Positions 35,761 to 45,756 of a stretch of 64,000 nt of DNA are shown here, piece after piece. Origin of the DNA: Phycisphaerales bacterium Planc_01 (GTDB taxonomy: Bacteria > Planctomycetota > Phycisphaerae > Sedimentisphaerales > Anaerobacaceae). The position numbers were made by a program, and so were the translations under genes. Every line of letters begins with the position of its first letter. Position 1 is the first letter of the stretch. The stretch lies in the NCBI GenBank assembly GCA_001603075.1, contig LVBB01000109.1:1-64000 (forward strand). Direction: 5' to 3'. The notes below the pieces were generated by a model that had not been told where the DNA came from, did not search any database, and was given only the letters and a program-made list of their open reading frames with translations.

Positions 35761-36556
35761 ACCTCACAATCCAGTCGGGCCAGTCGCTCGCGGTGACACC
35801 TCCCGCCAGGGTCCAGGGGCCGGCGGTGTCGAAGGTCTTGTGCCACTTCAGCGTCCAGAGTTCCTTCAGGCCCACCTTGCGGGCCGAGGCATCCGCAAAG
35901 ACACAACCGACGAATCCACCGTGCCGGTTGATGCAGCAGCGGGCCATGTCCTGATTCGTCCATGCCTCGAACTCATACGTCGCGGGGGCCGTGGTATGCT
36001 GAGGCCATAGGTCGAACCGCAGGGCGTCGATGAACAACGGGACATTGTTCGCATTCCTTACGTTGGTGAGCGTGCCCCAGAAACTCTGGCTGCTGCTGGC
36101 ATCAAGCGTCCGACCCATCAGAAAACCGTTGAGCCCATAGCTGCCTGCCACGCCGTTCGGGCCGGCCTCGTATCCTTCGTAGGGATCGCGAAAGATCCCC
36201 CAGGCGTTGAAGATGTTCAACGTGGGGGCGTTCACGCCATACTCATCCACAATCGGCTTGGTTGCCGTGGGGCAGAACCAGGTCTTGTTCTGTTTCCAGT
36301 CCCTCTGCGATTCGGGAAGCTGATAGATCCACCACCAGGCATTGGTGCCGATCCCGCTCCAGAGTTTGCCGTCGTTGGCCTCGGCGTACATCGTAGACAC
36401 CAGGCCCCATTGTCGCAGATTGGCCATACACCCGATCATGCGGGCCTGCTCGCGCACCCGTGCCAGCGCCGGCATCAGGATCGACATGAGCAGAGCGATG
36501 ATGGCAATCACAACCAGAAGCTCGATCAGTGTGAAGCCTCGATTTCTTCGCATCAT
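35747..36556 (-). CDS. Pseudopilin-like secreted protein
   Basis: A 269-residue protein with the prepilin leader MMRRNRG then [20 protein letters not shown]. The soluble domain includes the region [19 protein letters not shown], equivalent to the H-X9-DG motif but with Asp-Ala in place of Asp-Gly. The next gene upstream on the same strand is a paralogue, 42 bases away. It is processed and exported like the other pseudopilins here; the substrate or filament it belongs to is unknown. Confidence 0.82.
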   Translation of the reverse strand: MMRRNRGFTLIELLVVIAIIALLMSILMPALARVREQARMIGCMANLRQWGLVSTMYAEANDGKLWSGIGTNAWWWIYQLPESQRDWKQNKTWFCPTATKPIVDEYGVNAPTLNIFNAWGIFRDPYEGYEAGPNGVAGSYGLNGFLMGRTLDASSSQSFWGTLTNVRNANNVPLFIDALRFDLWPQHTTAPATYEFEAWTNQDMARCCINRHGGFVGCVFADASARKVGLKELWTLKWHKTFDTAGPWTLAGGVTASDWPDWIVRFKDY

Positions 36557-36598
36557 GGAACTCCAATACAGTGCCGCCGAAAGACGGCCCCATCCACC

Positions 36599-37369
36599 TT
36601 ATGGATCGTAACCCAGCCGACCCCAGCAGGCCTTCTGGATCTTCTCAAGGTCGTGGTTGCCCGGCTGGGTCGTCAGGTCGCTGCCCTTCTGGGCCTCGGC
36701 CTCCTGCCAGGTCAACTGCGCCCACTCGATGGTCCGTGGGTCGGTCCAGCTATAGAACTCCGCGTGTCCATCGGCATGTGAGGCCACCGTTCCTTTGCCG
36801 TGCCGCATGGGAATCGGATTCCACCACTTGGGCAGATTGTAGTATACGGCCCACGCGGCATCGTAGTCCTGGCCGTAATCGTCGATGAACACGACCCGCA
36901 TGCCCGGCTGCTTGACGTCATGAATCCGTTTGCAGACCGGAGCGGTCGCCCCGAAATCGTAGCCGTTCATGGCGTGAACAATGCTGTATGTCCGCATCTC
37001 GGTCTTGGCGGCCACGGGACAGCGAAAGACCTTGACGTTGGGCGCGTAGGCGAACAGCACCCCGGCTTGCAGGGCCTCGATCTGGTCTTCTGTCGCCGAT
37101 TCCACCGGCAAGGTCCCCGGCGGCTTGCGGATCCAGCAGTCCGTGATCGCCCGATCTTCACTCGCCTGGGCCCGGGGCAGCCGGCCTTCGTTGGCGTCGG
37201 CATACATCAGCCAGGCCAGAACCAGGCTCTTGGTGTTGTTCAGACACGCCGCACGCCGGCCCTGCTCCCGCGCACGCTGCAATGCCGGCATCAGAATCGA
37301 CATGAGCACAGCGATGATGGCGATCACGACCAGAAGCTCGATCAGTGTGAAGCCTCTACCTCGTCGCAT
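36599..37369 (-). CDS. Pseudopilin-like secreted protein with H-X9-DG motif
   Basis: A 256-residue protein with the leader MRRGRG then [20 protein letters not shown]. The H-X9-DG motif is intact in [17 protein letters not shown] chose the ATG at 37369 because it gives the canonical short basic leader; a longer open frame upstream has no family resemblance. It lies 80 bases downstream of the Tat-exported fucose-isomerase-like gene and upstream of a second pseudopilin, forming a pair. Confidence 0.84.
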   Translation of the reverse strand: MRRGRGFTLIELLVVIAIIAVLMSILMPALQRAREQGRRAACLNNTKSLVLAWLMYADANEGRLPRAQASEDRAITDCWIRKPPGTLPVESATEDQIEALQAGVLFAYAPNVKVFRCPVAAKTEMRTYSIVHAMNGYDFGATAPVCKRIHDVKQPGMRVVFIDDYGQDYDAAWAVYYNLPKWWNPIPMRHGKGTVASHADGHAEFYSWTDPRTIEWAQLTWQEAEAQKGSDLTTQPGNHDLEKIQKACWGRLGYDP

Positions 37370-37449
37370 CTCAGAACTCCGTTCAAACGGTGTCCATCGG
37401 CCCGAGGCCCAGGGCCCCAAGCCCTCCAGGCCCCGGCGCCGCATCGCGA

Positions 37450-38979
37450 CTACATCAGAACCCCGCCGGTAATATGTTCCACCGTCACCCCGGAAAGCTG
37501 GGCCCATGCCCGTACTGTGTGCAGGTGTTTGCCATAGGTCAGGATCTTGTGGTGTCCTCGGACATCGCGCACATCCTTGACGTCGTCCAGAGCCATCTCA
37601 AAGGCGCACCGGCAGCCGCCGATTCCGTCGGCAGGATGGCTATCGACGTTTCGCAGGATCGTGCCGGTGGCGATCATGAGCGTGTCGGCCGACAGGAACC
37701 GCCACAAGGTCGCCGGCTGATTCTCCTGGAACAGCACCTGCGGCACCGCACCGTAATCCGCCTCGTGATGGCTGCGAATGATGTACGGTTCGGGATCGGC
37801 GTCGAATCCCGCCATTCGCGTGGGCGCCTTGCAGTGGGCCCCGGCATAGACGTTGCGCACCGTGTCATAGATGGGATTGTGCAGGAAGCCGGGCCGGCCG
37901 AGAAGGTAGCTGCTCAGCAACTCGGTAATGCCTGGAAAGATGTCCGCTTCGCAGCCACCGGTCGTGCCTTCATCGAGCAACTGCATGAACGCCAGGCACG
38001 GAGGGAAGATGTATGGACGCCGGCGTCTGGCCACGTGGGGGAAGCAATCCATCGTAACGGCATGACAGCGGGTGTCCTTCAGGAGCTGCCGGCTGGCCAC
38101 GTAGGCACGGGCCGCCTGGAGCAAATCGTCCTGCGATGGCTCGACCATTCCCTTGGCCTTCGAGCCGTACAGATGCATGATTTCCATCACCTCGTCCGAC
38201 TTGCTCGTCGCGTCGTAGACATCCACATACTTCTGGATCGGCGTATAGCAGAGCGTCGTCCCCAGCGGATCGAGCGTCTTGTCTCCTTCGGCATCGCCGG
38301 TGACCACCGCCAGTCGCGTTTGGGCCATCTGCCAGCGGGCCTTCAGCATGCGCAGGCCGTCGGCCAGCCAGTCCACGTTCGCGCTGGCGGCGGCAAAGAA
38401 ATAGGGTGCCTTGCGAAACCGCTCGTACACACCCGGATTGGAGTGGAGCGTTCCATGTGGCACGAAGGCGAGAACGGGCAGAGCACGGTCGCCCCGTCCG
38501 TCCAGAATGCGGTGCACCGCCTGCACGCCGTACACGTGGCCATCCATGTTGATCAGGACGACTCCATCGGCCTTCTGTGCGATGGCCTCGGCCAGGAAGG
38601 CATCGGCCGTCTCATGGTTCCTCAGACGCGTCTTCTGGACGTGAAGGTCAACACCCAGCCGATCCGCGCCCCCCTGGAGCGCCCTGGTATACGTGGCTTG
38701 GCTGGCATCGGCATCGTAGGCCTTGCCGGGCCAGCCGGTCTCCAGCAGATCGCCTGGACCCGCCTGGCAGAAGCCCACTCGGATCAGAGGTCTGGCCCCC
38801 CGCTGCCCCGGCAGCAGCGGCGCGCCCAGCACCTTGCCGGTGCTCCATTTGAACAGCCCCAGATTGATCGCCAAGGCCGCCCCGCCCAGAGTGCCCAAGC
38901 CCGCGAGGAAATCCCGTCGCCCCATCCGGGAACAGCAACGATTCGTCAGATGTGCCTGCCGATGTTCGTGTGTGCTCAT
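37450..38979 (-). CDS. Tat-exported L-fucose/L-arabinose-isomerase-like protein
   Basis: A 509-residue protein with a twin-arginine signal ([14 protein letters not shown] at residues 20-33). The body resembles the L-fucose isomerase superfamily: alternating alpha/beta N-terminal domains, then [11 protein letters not shown] and the metal-site-like stretch [26 protein letters not shown] at about residues 320-350. Such isomerases normally act in the cytoplasm, so export is unusual. Isomerase activity is not proven; it may be a sugar-binding relative. The start follows AAAGGAG, with a strong promoter at 39036. Pseudopilin genes follow. Confidence 0.78.
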   Translation of the reverse strand: MSTHEHRQAHLTNRCCSRMGRRDFLAGLGTLGGAALAINLGLFKWSTGKVLGAPLLPGQRGARPLIRVGFCQAGPGDLLETGWPGKAYDADASQATYTRALQGGADRLGVDLHVQKTRLRNHETADAFLAEAIAQKADGVVLINMDGHVYGVQAVHRILDGRGDRALPVLAFVPHGTLHSNPGVYERFRKAPYFFAAASANVDWLADGLRMLKARWQMAQTRLAVVTGDAEGDKTLDPLGTTLCYTPIQKYVDVYDATSKSDEVMEIMHLYGSKAKGMVEPSQDDLLQAARAYVASRQLLKDTRCHAVTMDCFPHVARRRRPYIFPPCLAFMQLLDEGTTGGCEADIFPGITELLSSYLLGRPGFLHNPIYDTVRNVYAGAHCKAPTRMAGFDADPEPYIIRSHHEADYGAVPQVLFQENQPATLWRFLSADTLMIATGTILRNVDSHPADGIGGCRCAFEMALDDVKDVRDVRGHHKILTYGKHLHTVRAWAQLSGVTVEHITGGVLM

Positions 38980-39035
38980 CGTGAATGTCTCCTTTCACGC
39001 GCCTGCTCTTGCTGAAGCATCGACCATGTGTGTCC

Positions 39036-39064
39036 ATTGTAGGTCTCCGAGCCCACGAATTCAA
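39036..39064 (-). promoter_or_regulatory. Promoter for the Tat-exported isomerase-like gene
   Basis: Minus strand: TTGAAT (plus 39059-39064), a 17-base spacer, TACAAT (plus 39036-39041). Both boxes are near consensus. Confidence 0.65.
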
Positions 39065-39102
39065 GGGGGGTTTCCAGCACCATTCGGAACGAAGTGTCGA
39101 AA

Positions 39103-39173
39103 GCCAACGGTCGGATTCGAACCGACAACCCCTGGTTTACAAAACCAGAGCTCTACCGTTGAGCTACGTTGGC
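39103..39173 (-). tRNA. tRNA-Thr (anticodon TGT)
   Basis: The minus strand folds as a 71-base cloverleaf: acceptor GCCAACG/CGTTGGC, D-arm GCTC/GAGC, anticodon arm CTGGT/ACCAG with loop TTTGTAA giving anticodon TGT, and T-arm GTCGG/CCGAC with TTCGAAT. The 3' CCA is not encoded and would be added after transcription. Confidence 0.95.
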
Positions 39174-39208
39174 GTCGTATTCGGCCGAGCGGGCCGGCCG
39201 AACGATGC

Positions 39209-39237
39209 AGTATATCGGCCGCCGGAGGCGTCTTCAA
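39209..39237 (-). promoter_or_regulatory. Promoter for tRNA-Thr
   Basis: Minus strand: TTGAAG (plus 39232-39237), a 17-base spacer, TATACT (plus 39209-39214), about 36 bases before the tRNA 5' end. Confidence 0.65.
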
Positions 39238-39295
39238 GAGCAATTCGCCGCAGCGTTCCCGTCCGAAACACGCCCTGTCCGACGACGCGAATTTC

Positions 39296-39324
39296 TTGAC
39301 TTCCCAAGTAGCGTGTGGAATAAT
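39296..39324 (+). promoter_or_regulatory. Promoter for the peptidyl-prolyl isomerase gene
   Basis: TTGACT, a 17-base spacer and AATAAT; each box matches five of six consensus bases. It lies about 84 bases before the start. Confidence 0.65.
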
Positions 39325-39407
39325 GCGGCGCATGGCCTTCCTTCGCGGGGATGGAGCCTGTCGCAATCATCAATCGGAACCGACGACAATCTTATCAGGA
39401 GTTGTTT

Positions 39408-40580
39408 ATGAGAAGAGCGATAAACCGAAAAGACCTGAGTCTTGCCGCCCTGACGGCGTGCCTGACTGTTGTTCTCGTTCTCGGCACAGTCGGCTGCGGA
39501 AAGAAGGAGGCGCAGGCACCCGATCCCGACAAACCCGCCGTCAGCGTCGGCGAGTCGGCATCCGAGGCGGGCGCCCCTGGCAGCGTGGCGGTCCAGCCGG
39601 AGCCGAAGCCCGATGCGAATGCCGTGATCGTCACGGTCAATGGAGAGCAGATCACCCAGGGCCGACTGGATCAGAATGTCGACCGGCAGATAAGAATGGC
39701 CGGGGCACAGTTGGGGAGCCTTCCCCCGGCGTATCTTGAACAGTTCAAGAAGCAGATGCGGCAGCGGATTCTCGACTCGCTGGTCAGCGAAACGCTTCTC
39801 GATCAGCAGGTCAAGGCGGCCAATATCGAGGTGACGGAGGCGGAGGCGATTGCGGCGATCGAAGAACGCGGCGCCCAGCAGAACCCGCCGATCACCATCG
39901 AGACGCTCCGACAGATGGTGGAGTCCCAGGGCGAGAGCTTCGATGAGTTCAAACGGCAGTACCGGGCGAACCTGGCCAGACAGGAGTTCATGGAGGCCCA
40001 GTGGGCGGGCAAGATCGACGTCAACGACACAGACACCCAGGCCTACTATGACGGACATTCCAAGGAATTCGAGACAGCCGAGCAGATTCAGGCCAGCCAT
40101 ATCCTGATCGCACCCGATCCGAACAACCCCGATCCAAACGAGGCGAAGGCGGTGGCCAGGACCAAGGCGGAAGAATTGCTCAAGCAGGTCCGCGACGGCG
40201 GGGATTTCGCCGAGCTGGCCAAGGCGAATTCCAGCTGTCCTTCCGCGGCCGGGGGCGGCGACCTGGGCCTGTTCGGTCGTGGCCAGATGGTCCCGCCGTT
40301 TGAGGAGGCGGCCTTCGCGCTGGAGCCGGGCGAGGTCAGCGATGTGGTCGAGACCCGATTCGGCTATCATATCATCAAGGTTACGGACCATCAGGACGCC
40401 CAGAAAGTTCCCCTCGAAGAGGCCAAACAGGGCATTGTCGAGCGGCTGATCGCGCAGAAGAAGCAGCAGGTTGTCCGCGAGTATCTCCAGGAGCTCAAAG
40501 ACAAGGCCACGATCGTCTATGCCGACGGCTTCGCGCCGGCCGCTGTTCGACCGGCGCCGACGGCTCCGGCCATGAACTGA
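39408..40580 (+). CDS. Parvulin-type peptidyl-prolyl isomerase lipoprotein (PrsA/SurA-like)
   Basis: A 390-residue predicted lipoprotein with signal and lipobox LGTVGC at about residue 33. A SurA/PrsA-type N-terminal chaperone region (residues 65-220) opens with VIVTVNGEQITQGRLDQNV. The parvulin domain (residues 225-335) carries QIQASHILI, DFAELAKANSSCPSAAGGGD and TRFGYHIIKV. It would help fold exported proteins. The ATG at 39408 has AGGAG six bases upstream; an in-frame start at 39351 lacks a site and would spoil the signal. A clear terminator follows. Confidence 0.93.
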   Translation: MRRAINRKDLSLAALTACLTVVLVLGTVGCGKKEAQAPDPDKPAVSVGESASEAGAPGSVAVQPEPKPDANAVIVTVNGEQITQGRLDQNVDRQIRMAGAQLGSLPPAYLEQFKKQMRQRILDSLVSETLLDQQVKAANIEVTEAEAIAAIEERGAQQNPPITIETLRQMVESQGESFDEFKRQYRANLARQEFMEAQWAGKIDVNDTDTQAYYDGHSKEFETAEQIQASHILIAPDPNNPDPNEAKAVARTKAEELLKQVRDGGDFAELAKANSSCPSAAGGGDLGLFGRGQMVPPFEEAAFALEPGEVSDVVETRFGYHIIKVTDHQDAQKVPLEEAKQGIVERLIAQKKQQVVREYLQELKDKATIVYADGFAPAAVRPAPTAPAMN

Positions 40581-40616
40581 GTCATCCCTTCGACCCGACG
40601 GGGTCAGGAATCTTTC

Positions 40617-40650
40617 GGGGCCCCCTCCTATGAGGTGGGCCCCTTTTCTT
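40617..40650 (+). terminator. Intrinsic terminator after the isomerase gene
   Basis: GGGGCCC and GGGCCCC pair around a short inner stem, followed by TTTTCTTTCTC. It is the clearest classical terminator in the window. Confidence 0.85.
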
Positions 40651-40772
40651 TCTCTCGCCGCTCGGCGTCGGCGACGTCGGGACCAATCGGTCTTCACGAG
40701 ACGCCACCCATCAATAGTACAGAAAAGGCTCGCCCGGTGCCGATATAAACGTAGATTGAGCAGGAGCCGGGA

Positions 40773-40784
40773 GGGCGTACGCCC
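40773..40784. repeat. REP-like palindrome upstream of ftsK
   Basis: GGGCGTACGCCC is a perfect 12-bp palindrome flanked by GA and CTGC, like the palindromes at 63, 6767 and 25904. No convincing ftsK promoter was found around it. Confidence 0.4.
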
Positions 40785-40830
40785 CTGCGGCATGTGATGT
40801 TATAGGACTCATTGAAGGGGGTGCTGTACG

Positions 40831-43329
40831 GTGGCCATGACCAAGAAGTCGCGATCGAAAAAGAACAGGCACAAGGCCATCGGAGCGGGCGTCCGCCTGG
40901 CGTTTCTGAGCATCGGCGTCGTCGTCTGCCTGGTACTTCTGTTCAGTTGTCTGAGCTTCGATATCGGTGATCGGCCCAGCCCGTATGCCTACCCGGCGAA
41001 CGACCCGGCCGCCAACTGGTGTGGATCGATGGGGGCCTTCGCCGCATTCTACCTGCTGTATTACATCGGCCCCGGCACATTCGTGCTGCTTGGCTCGCTG
41101 CTGTGCTACCTTCTGGCTCGGTTAGCGGATCGCATTGTGGACCAGGTTGTCTTCCGTTTCGTGGGGATGGTCCTGTTGACAGTAGCGGTCTCGACGACGT
41201 TCTACTTCTTCTGGCCGCACAGGGTCTACACGTTCCCGCTCGGCTCGGGGGGAGTACTCGGAGTTTCGGCGGCAACGTATTTGCGGAGCCACTTCGCCGT
41301 GCTCGGCACCTTCATTCTCCTCTCGGCGATTTGGGCGGTCGGCATGGCGCTTCTGGCCGACAGCGTGATCATCGGCGTCCTGGCCGCCTGCGGGATCGCG
41401 GTTCGTCGCGTCATCGGCGTCGTCGTACCCGCCTGGTCCGTGGCCAAGGAGCACTCCGAAGCCTTGACCGAGATCTGGCAGCGACTCAGCGCCCGACAGA
41501 AATCGCTGGCTCTGGCCGGAGGCGGAACCACGGAGGCCCGTGAAGAACCGGCCGATACATGCGCCGACGAGGAACAGGCCGAGCCAGAGGAGTACGAAGA
41601 CGAGGAGGAATATGAGGAAGACGAAGAGGACCAGATCGAGGAGGCTCAGGAGCCCCCTGCCGCGGCGCCGGTGAAACGTCCGTTGCCGATGGAGGTGCGG
41701 CGTCGCGCTGAGAAACGCCAGCCGCCGGCCTTCGTGCAGCCGTCCTACGACGACTATACCCTGCCCCCGATGGAGCTTCTGGCCGAGCCCGAGTATGGTT
41801 ACGCGGCCATCCAGGAGAAGGTGGTCAAGGCCAAGGCCAGCGCCCTCGAGAAGCTGCTGAGCGAATTCAACATCAACGCCCGTGTGGTCGCCGCCGAGAC
41901 CGGACCGGTGGTGACGATGTTCGAACTGGAGCTGGCCGCCGGCATCAAGGTCAGTCGCATCACGAATCTGTCCAACGACATCGCTCGGGCGCTCAGCGCC
42001 GGCGCTGTCCGCGTCGTAGCCCCCCTGCCGGGCAAGCATACCATCGGTATCGAGGTGCCCAATAGTGAGAAGGAGAAGGTCCGTATCAAGAGCCTGATGG
42101 ACCTGGGCGGCACACGGGCGGGCAAGATGGAAATCCCGCTGTTCCTCGGCAAGGACTCCTCGGGCGAGGCGCTGGTCTCGGACCTGACCCGCATGCCGCA
42201 TCTGCTGATCGCCGGGACGACCGGCTCGGGCAAGAGCGTCTGCATCAACAGCATCATCGTCAGTATCCTGCTGACGAAGCGCCCGGACGAGGTCAAGATG
42301 ATCCTGATCGACCCGAAGATGGTCGAGATGACCGCCTACAGCACGGTCCCGCACCTGATGTGCCCGATCGTGACCGAGACGCAGATGGCGGTCCAGATCC
42401 TCGAATGGGCGACGGTGAAGATGGACGAGCGGTATGCCCTGTTGGCCGAGGCGCGGGTGAAGAACATTGCCGAGTTCAACAAGCTGGGCGCCGAAGAGGT
42501 CGTTGCGCGGTTCAATCCCACCACGGAGGACGAAGAGGCGCAGATCCCCAAGAAGCTCCCGTACATCATGATCGTGATCGACGAACTGGCCGACCTGATG
42601 ATGACGGCATCGAAGGAGATCGAAAGCTATATCGTTCGCCTGGCCCAGAAGAGCCGCGCCGTCGGCATCCACATCGTGCTGGCGACACAGCGGCCGCAGG
42701 CAACGGTCGTCACCGGCCTGATCAAGTCGAACATGCCGTGCCGCATCGGGTTCCGCGTCGCCGCCCGAATGGACAGCCGGATCATCCTCGACCAGAACGG
42801 CGCCGAGACGCTCCTGGGCGAAGGCGACATGCTCTTTCTCAAGCCCGGCACCAGCGACCTGATCCGCGCCCAGGGCACATTCCTCGACGAGATGGAGATC
42901 CGCGGCATCATAAAGCACCTCAAGGAGATCGCCGAGCCGCAGTTCCATCCGGAACTGACACAGCTCAAACACGTCGACGCCGGCGAGATGCCGCGTGACG
43001 AGCTATTCGACGAGGCGGTGCGCGTCGTCCTGCAGAGCAAACGGGGCAGCGTCTCCCTGCTCCAGCGAAAGCTCAGCGTCGGCTACGCCCGCGCCTCGCG
43101 CATGATCGAAATGATGGCGGGGGCCGGCGTCCTGGGCGAATACAAGGGGAGCCAGGCCCGCGAGGTGCTGATGACGCTGGAGGAATACGAGGCGATCCGC
43201 CGCCAGATGGATGAGGACGCCGAAGCCGGCTACTCTGATCTCGCCGACGAAGAACAGGAGCATGCCCGCGCCTACGCCAGCGAAGGCCAGCAGGGATACA
43301 TCTCCAGCAGCATTGATGACGAGGATTGA
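40831..43329 (+). CDS. ftsK: DNA translocase FtsK/SpoIIIE
   Basis: An 832-residue septal DNA pump that clears chromosomes from the division site. Four N-terminal membrane helices lie within residues 20-200. A short, very acidic linker (about 225-275, runs of Glu and Asp) replaces the long linker of E. coli. The motor has Walker A GTTGSGKS (462-469) and Walker B IMIVIDELADLM. The C-terminal winged-helix gamma domain (about 745-815, GSVSLLQRKLSVGYARASRM) reads polarity sequences. The start is GTG at 40831 with AAGGGGG nine bases upstream; ATG 40837 is an alternative. Confidence 0.95.
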   Translation: MAMTKKSRSKKNRHKAIGAGVRLAFLSIGVVVCLVLLFSCLSFDIGDRPSPYAYPANDPAANWCGSMGAFAAFYLLYYIGPGTFVLLGSLLCYLLARLADRIVDQVVFRFVGMVLLTVAVSTTFYFFWPHRVYTFPLGSGGVLGVSAATYLRSHFAVLGTFILLSAIWAVGMALLADSVIIGVLAACGIAVRRVIGVVVPAWSVAKEHSEALTEIWQRLSARQKSLALAGGGTTEAREEPADTCADEEQAEPEEYEDEEEYEEDEEDQIEEAQEPPAAAPVKRPLPMEVRRRAEKRQPPAFVQPSYDDYTLPPMELLAEPEYGYAAIQEKVVKAKASALEKLLSEFNINARVVAAETGPVVTMFELELAAGIKVSRITNLSNDIARALSAGAVRVVAPLPGKHTIGIEVPNSEKEKVRIKSLMDLGGTRAGKMEIPLFLGKDSSGEALVSDLTRMPHLLIAGTTGSGKSVCINSIIVSILLTKRPDEVKMILIDPKMVEMTAYSTVPHLMCPIVTETQMAVQILEWATVKMDERYALLAEARVKNIAEFNKLGAEEVVARFNPTTEDEEAQIPKKLPYIMIVIDELADLMMTASKEIESYIVRLAQKSRAVGIHIVLATQRPQATVVTGLIKSNMPCRIGFRVAARMDSRIILDQNGAETLLGEGDMLFLKPGTSDLIRAQGTFLDEMEIRGIIKHLKEIAEPQFHPELTQLKHVDAGEMPRDELFDEAVRVVLQSKRGSVSLLQRKLSVGYARASRMIEMMAGAGVLGEYKGSQAREVLMTLEEYEAIRRQMDEDAEAGYSDLADEEQEHARAYASEGQQGYISSSIDDED

Positions 43330-43458
43330 GTACAGTCCGGTCGAACTGCAGCACTACGGCGCCGAGCCCGACCCCGGTGCGATCCCCGATCAGGGCGCAA
43401 GCGGCATGGTTCATGCCGTCAGATCGACCGTAATGGCCGCTTGTGGTAGAATGGGGTG

Positions 43459-44487
43459 ATGAACAAGGACCTCAAGGACAAGACGTTGGACGAGCTGGAG
43501 CGGCTCGTGGTGGAGTTGGGACAGAAGAAGTACGTAGCCAAGTACCTCTTCAGCTTCCTGCACGCAGAAGACGCCCGGACGATCGCGGACATCACGCCGC
43601 TGAGCAAAGCGTTTCGCCAGACGCTGGGCGAACGAGGTTACTTCATCTCGCTGCTCAAGACGCTCGATTGCCCGGTCGACGCGGATGGGTCGCGCAAATA
43701 CCTCTTCGAGCTGGCCGACGGTGAACGGATCGAGGCGGTGCTGCTGCGCGACGGCGACCGGCAGACGCTGTGCGTCTCGACGCAGGTCGGTTGCGCGATG
43801 GGTTGCGCGTTCTGTGCGACTGGTCGGATCGAACTGCGCCGCAACCTTACCGCCGGCGAAATCACCGATCAGGTCAATCGGGCCCAAGCGGATGCGGGCA
43901 AGATCCACAACGTGGTCTACATGGGCATGGGCGAACCGTTCGAGAACTACGACGCCGTGCTGAAGTCGGTCCGCATCCTGAACCATGCGTCCGGCAAGAA
44001 CATCGGGATCAGACACATTACCATCAGCACCTGTGGCATCGCACCGGCAATCGTACGGCTGGCCGACGAGAATGTCCAACCACGTCTGGCGATCTCACTG
44101 AATGCGTCGAGTGATACCCTGCGGGCTCGCATGATGCCGATCGCCCGGCGATACCCACTGAGCGAATTGCTCGAAGCCGTGGGCGCCTACCAGGCGAAGA
44201 CGAAGCAGCGAGTAACTTTCGAATACGTGCTGATCGACGGGCTCAATGACTCAACGGCACAGGCCCGGCAACTCGTCAAGCTGCTGCACGGCATCTCGTG
44301 CAACGTCAACCTGATCGAGCACAATCCCTACTCCGGCTGCGCGTTGGCCGGCAGCAGTCGCGATCGCATCGCGCGGTTTGCCTCGATCCTCAAGGACGCC
44401 GGGGTCGAGACCGTCACTCGCTTCAAGCTCGGCCGCCGGATCAAAGCCGCCTGTGGCCAGCTCCAGGCAGGTTACGGGCGTTCGTGA
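43459..44487 (+). CDS. rlmN: 23S rRNA (adenine-C2) methyltransferase RlmN
   Basis: A 342-residue radical SAM enzyme that methylates A2503 of 23S rRNA and A37 of some tRNAs. The cluster motif CAMGCAFC places the three cysteines at 112, 116 and 119. The typical FEYVLIDGLND and the C-terminal conserved Cys (RRIKAACGQL) are present. Family marks YMGMGEPFENYDAVL and ISLNASSDTLR confirm it. The preferred start is ATG 43459; a GTG sits just before it. The ribosome site is weak (GGGG). Confidence 0.94.
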   Translation: MNKDLKDKTLDELERLVVELGQKKYVAKYLFSFLHAEDARTIADITPLSKAFRQTLGERGYFISLLKTLDCPVDADGSRKYLFELADGERIEAVLLRDGDRQTLCVSTQVGCAMGCAFCATGRIELRRNLTAGEITDQVNRAQADAGKIHNVVYMGMGEPFENYDAVLKSVRILNHASGKNIGIRHITISTCGIAPAIVRLADENVQPRLAISLNASSDTLRARMMPIARRYPLSELLEAVGAYQAKTKQRVTFEYVLIDGLNDSTAQARQLVKLLHGISCNVNLIEHNPYSGCALAGSSRDRIARFASILKDAGVETVTRFKLGRRIKAACGQLQAGYGRS

Positions 44488-44565
44488 GCGTTCGTGGCGA
44501 CGCTATAAGGCCTTCTGTCTCATGCTCCTGCGAGCGCACTACAGACGGCATACGGCGCGCAGGGA

Positions 44566-45705
44566 TCAGCGGAGTTTGATGGTGGCCAGGGCCAGAGCGG
44601 CGAATGCGGCGGCCAGCAGCCAGAAGCGGACGACGACCTGTGGCTCGCTCCAGCCGGCCAGGTGGAAGTGATGGTGCAGCGGGGCGCAGCGGAACAGGCG
44701 TCTGCCGTGCGTGTACTTGAAATAGCCCACCTGGAGCACTACGCTCATCAGCTCGATGACGAAGACCCCCCCGATGACCAGCAGCAGCAACTCGTTGCGC
44801 GTCACCAGGGCGCCGTAGCCCATCGCCGCACCGAGAGGCAGCGAGCCGATGTCGCCCATGAAGGTCTGGGCCGGATAACAGTTGAACCACAGAAAACCCA
44901 GAACCGCTCCCAGAATCGCGGCAAAGAAGATGCTCAACTCACCCGCCTGCGGAATGTGAGGCAGCAGCAGATAGCTGGCCCACGTCATCGGCGTCGTCCG
45001 CGACATCGTCTCGGATGCGACGTAGCAGAGGAAGGCCAGCACGAGACTCATGATCGCGACGCAGCCGGAGGCCAGTCCGTCCATCCCATCGGCGAGGTTC
45101 ACCGCGTTGCTCGTAGCCGAAATGTAGAAGATGGCGATGAAGATGAAGGGCCAGGTGGCCAGCACCAGACCTTTCTTGTAGAAAGGTACCCACAGCAGTT
45201 TGGCATCGGGAATGTTCGCGAAGTCGAAGTACAGGAAGGACGCGATCAGAACGGCGCCGGCGATTTGGAAGATCAACTTCTCCCACGCATGAAGGCCGTC
45301 GCGCCCGCGCTGACGTGCGGCGGCCGTCAGCTTGAGCCAGTCATCGATGCCGCCGAGGATACCGAACCACAGCAGCACGAACAAGGCCTTCTGGACGAAA
45401 GGATTGTTGAGCCTGGCCCACAGCAGCGTGGTTGCGGCCGCCGAAGACAGGATGATCAGACCGCCCATCGTGGGCGTGTTGGCCTTTTCCTTGGTCAACT
45501 CGTTCAAAGCGGCATGGTGGAACTCGGGCCGGTCGCCAATTTTCTTTCGCATCAGCCAACGGATGATCCGCGGCCCGATCACCAGGGCAATCGCCAGGGA
45601 CGTCAGGATCGCCATAACGGCGCGGAACATGACGTACTGGTACGCATAGAAGTGCAGCGTCTCGGTCAGGAAATTGCTGTAATGGCGAAGCAGGTGATAG
45701 ATCAT
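44566..45705 (-). CDS. mraY: Phospho-N-acetylmuramoyl-pentapeptide-transferase
   Basis: MraY makes lipid I at the inner membrane by moving phospho-MurNAc-pentapeptide to undecaprenyl phosphate. The 379-residue length and ten or so membrane helices fit. Motifs TPTMGGLIIL, GGIDDWLKL, NAVNLADGMDGLASG and the LHHHFHLAGW histidine motif are all present. ATG 45705 is used here; GTG 45711 is possible. It is the third gene of the murE-murF-mraY set, 51 bases after murF. Confidence 0.96.
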   Translation of the reverse strand: MIYHLLRHYSNFLTETLHFYAYQYVMFRAVMAILTSLAIALVIGPRIIRWLMRKKIGDRPEFHHAALNELTKEKANTPTMGGLIILSSAAATTLLWARLNNPFVQKALFVLLWFGILGGIDDWLKLTAAARQRGRDGLHAWEKLIFQIAGAVLIASFLYFDFANIPDAKLLWVPFYKKGLVLATWPFIFIAIFYISATSNAVNLADGMDGLASGCVAIMSLVLAFLCYVASETMSRTTPMTWASYLLLPHIPQAGELSIFFAAILGAVLGFLWFNCYPAQTFMGDIGSLPLGAAMGYGALVTRNELLLLVIGGVFVIELMSVVLQVGYFKYTHGRRLFRCAPLHHHFHLAGWSEPQVVVRFWLLAAAFAALALATIKLR

Positions 45706-45756
45706 TGGCACTCGATGAATGACGACAGGCCATTGCGCTGAGCCGACAACGCCCTA

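Noticed and set aside
41577-41665. Glu/Asp-codon-rich repeat
   Set aside because: It is the acidic linker of FtsK, low in complexity as is common in the family, and not a DNA repeat element.
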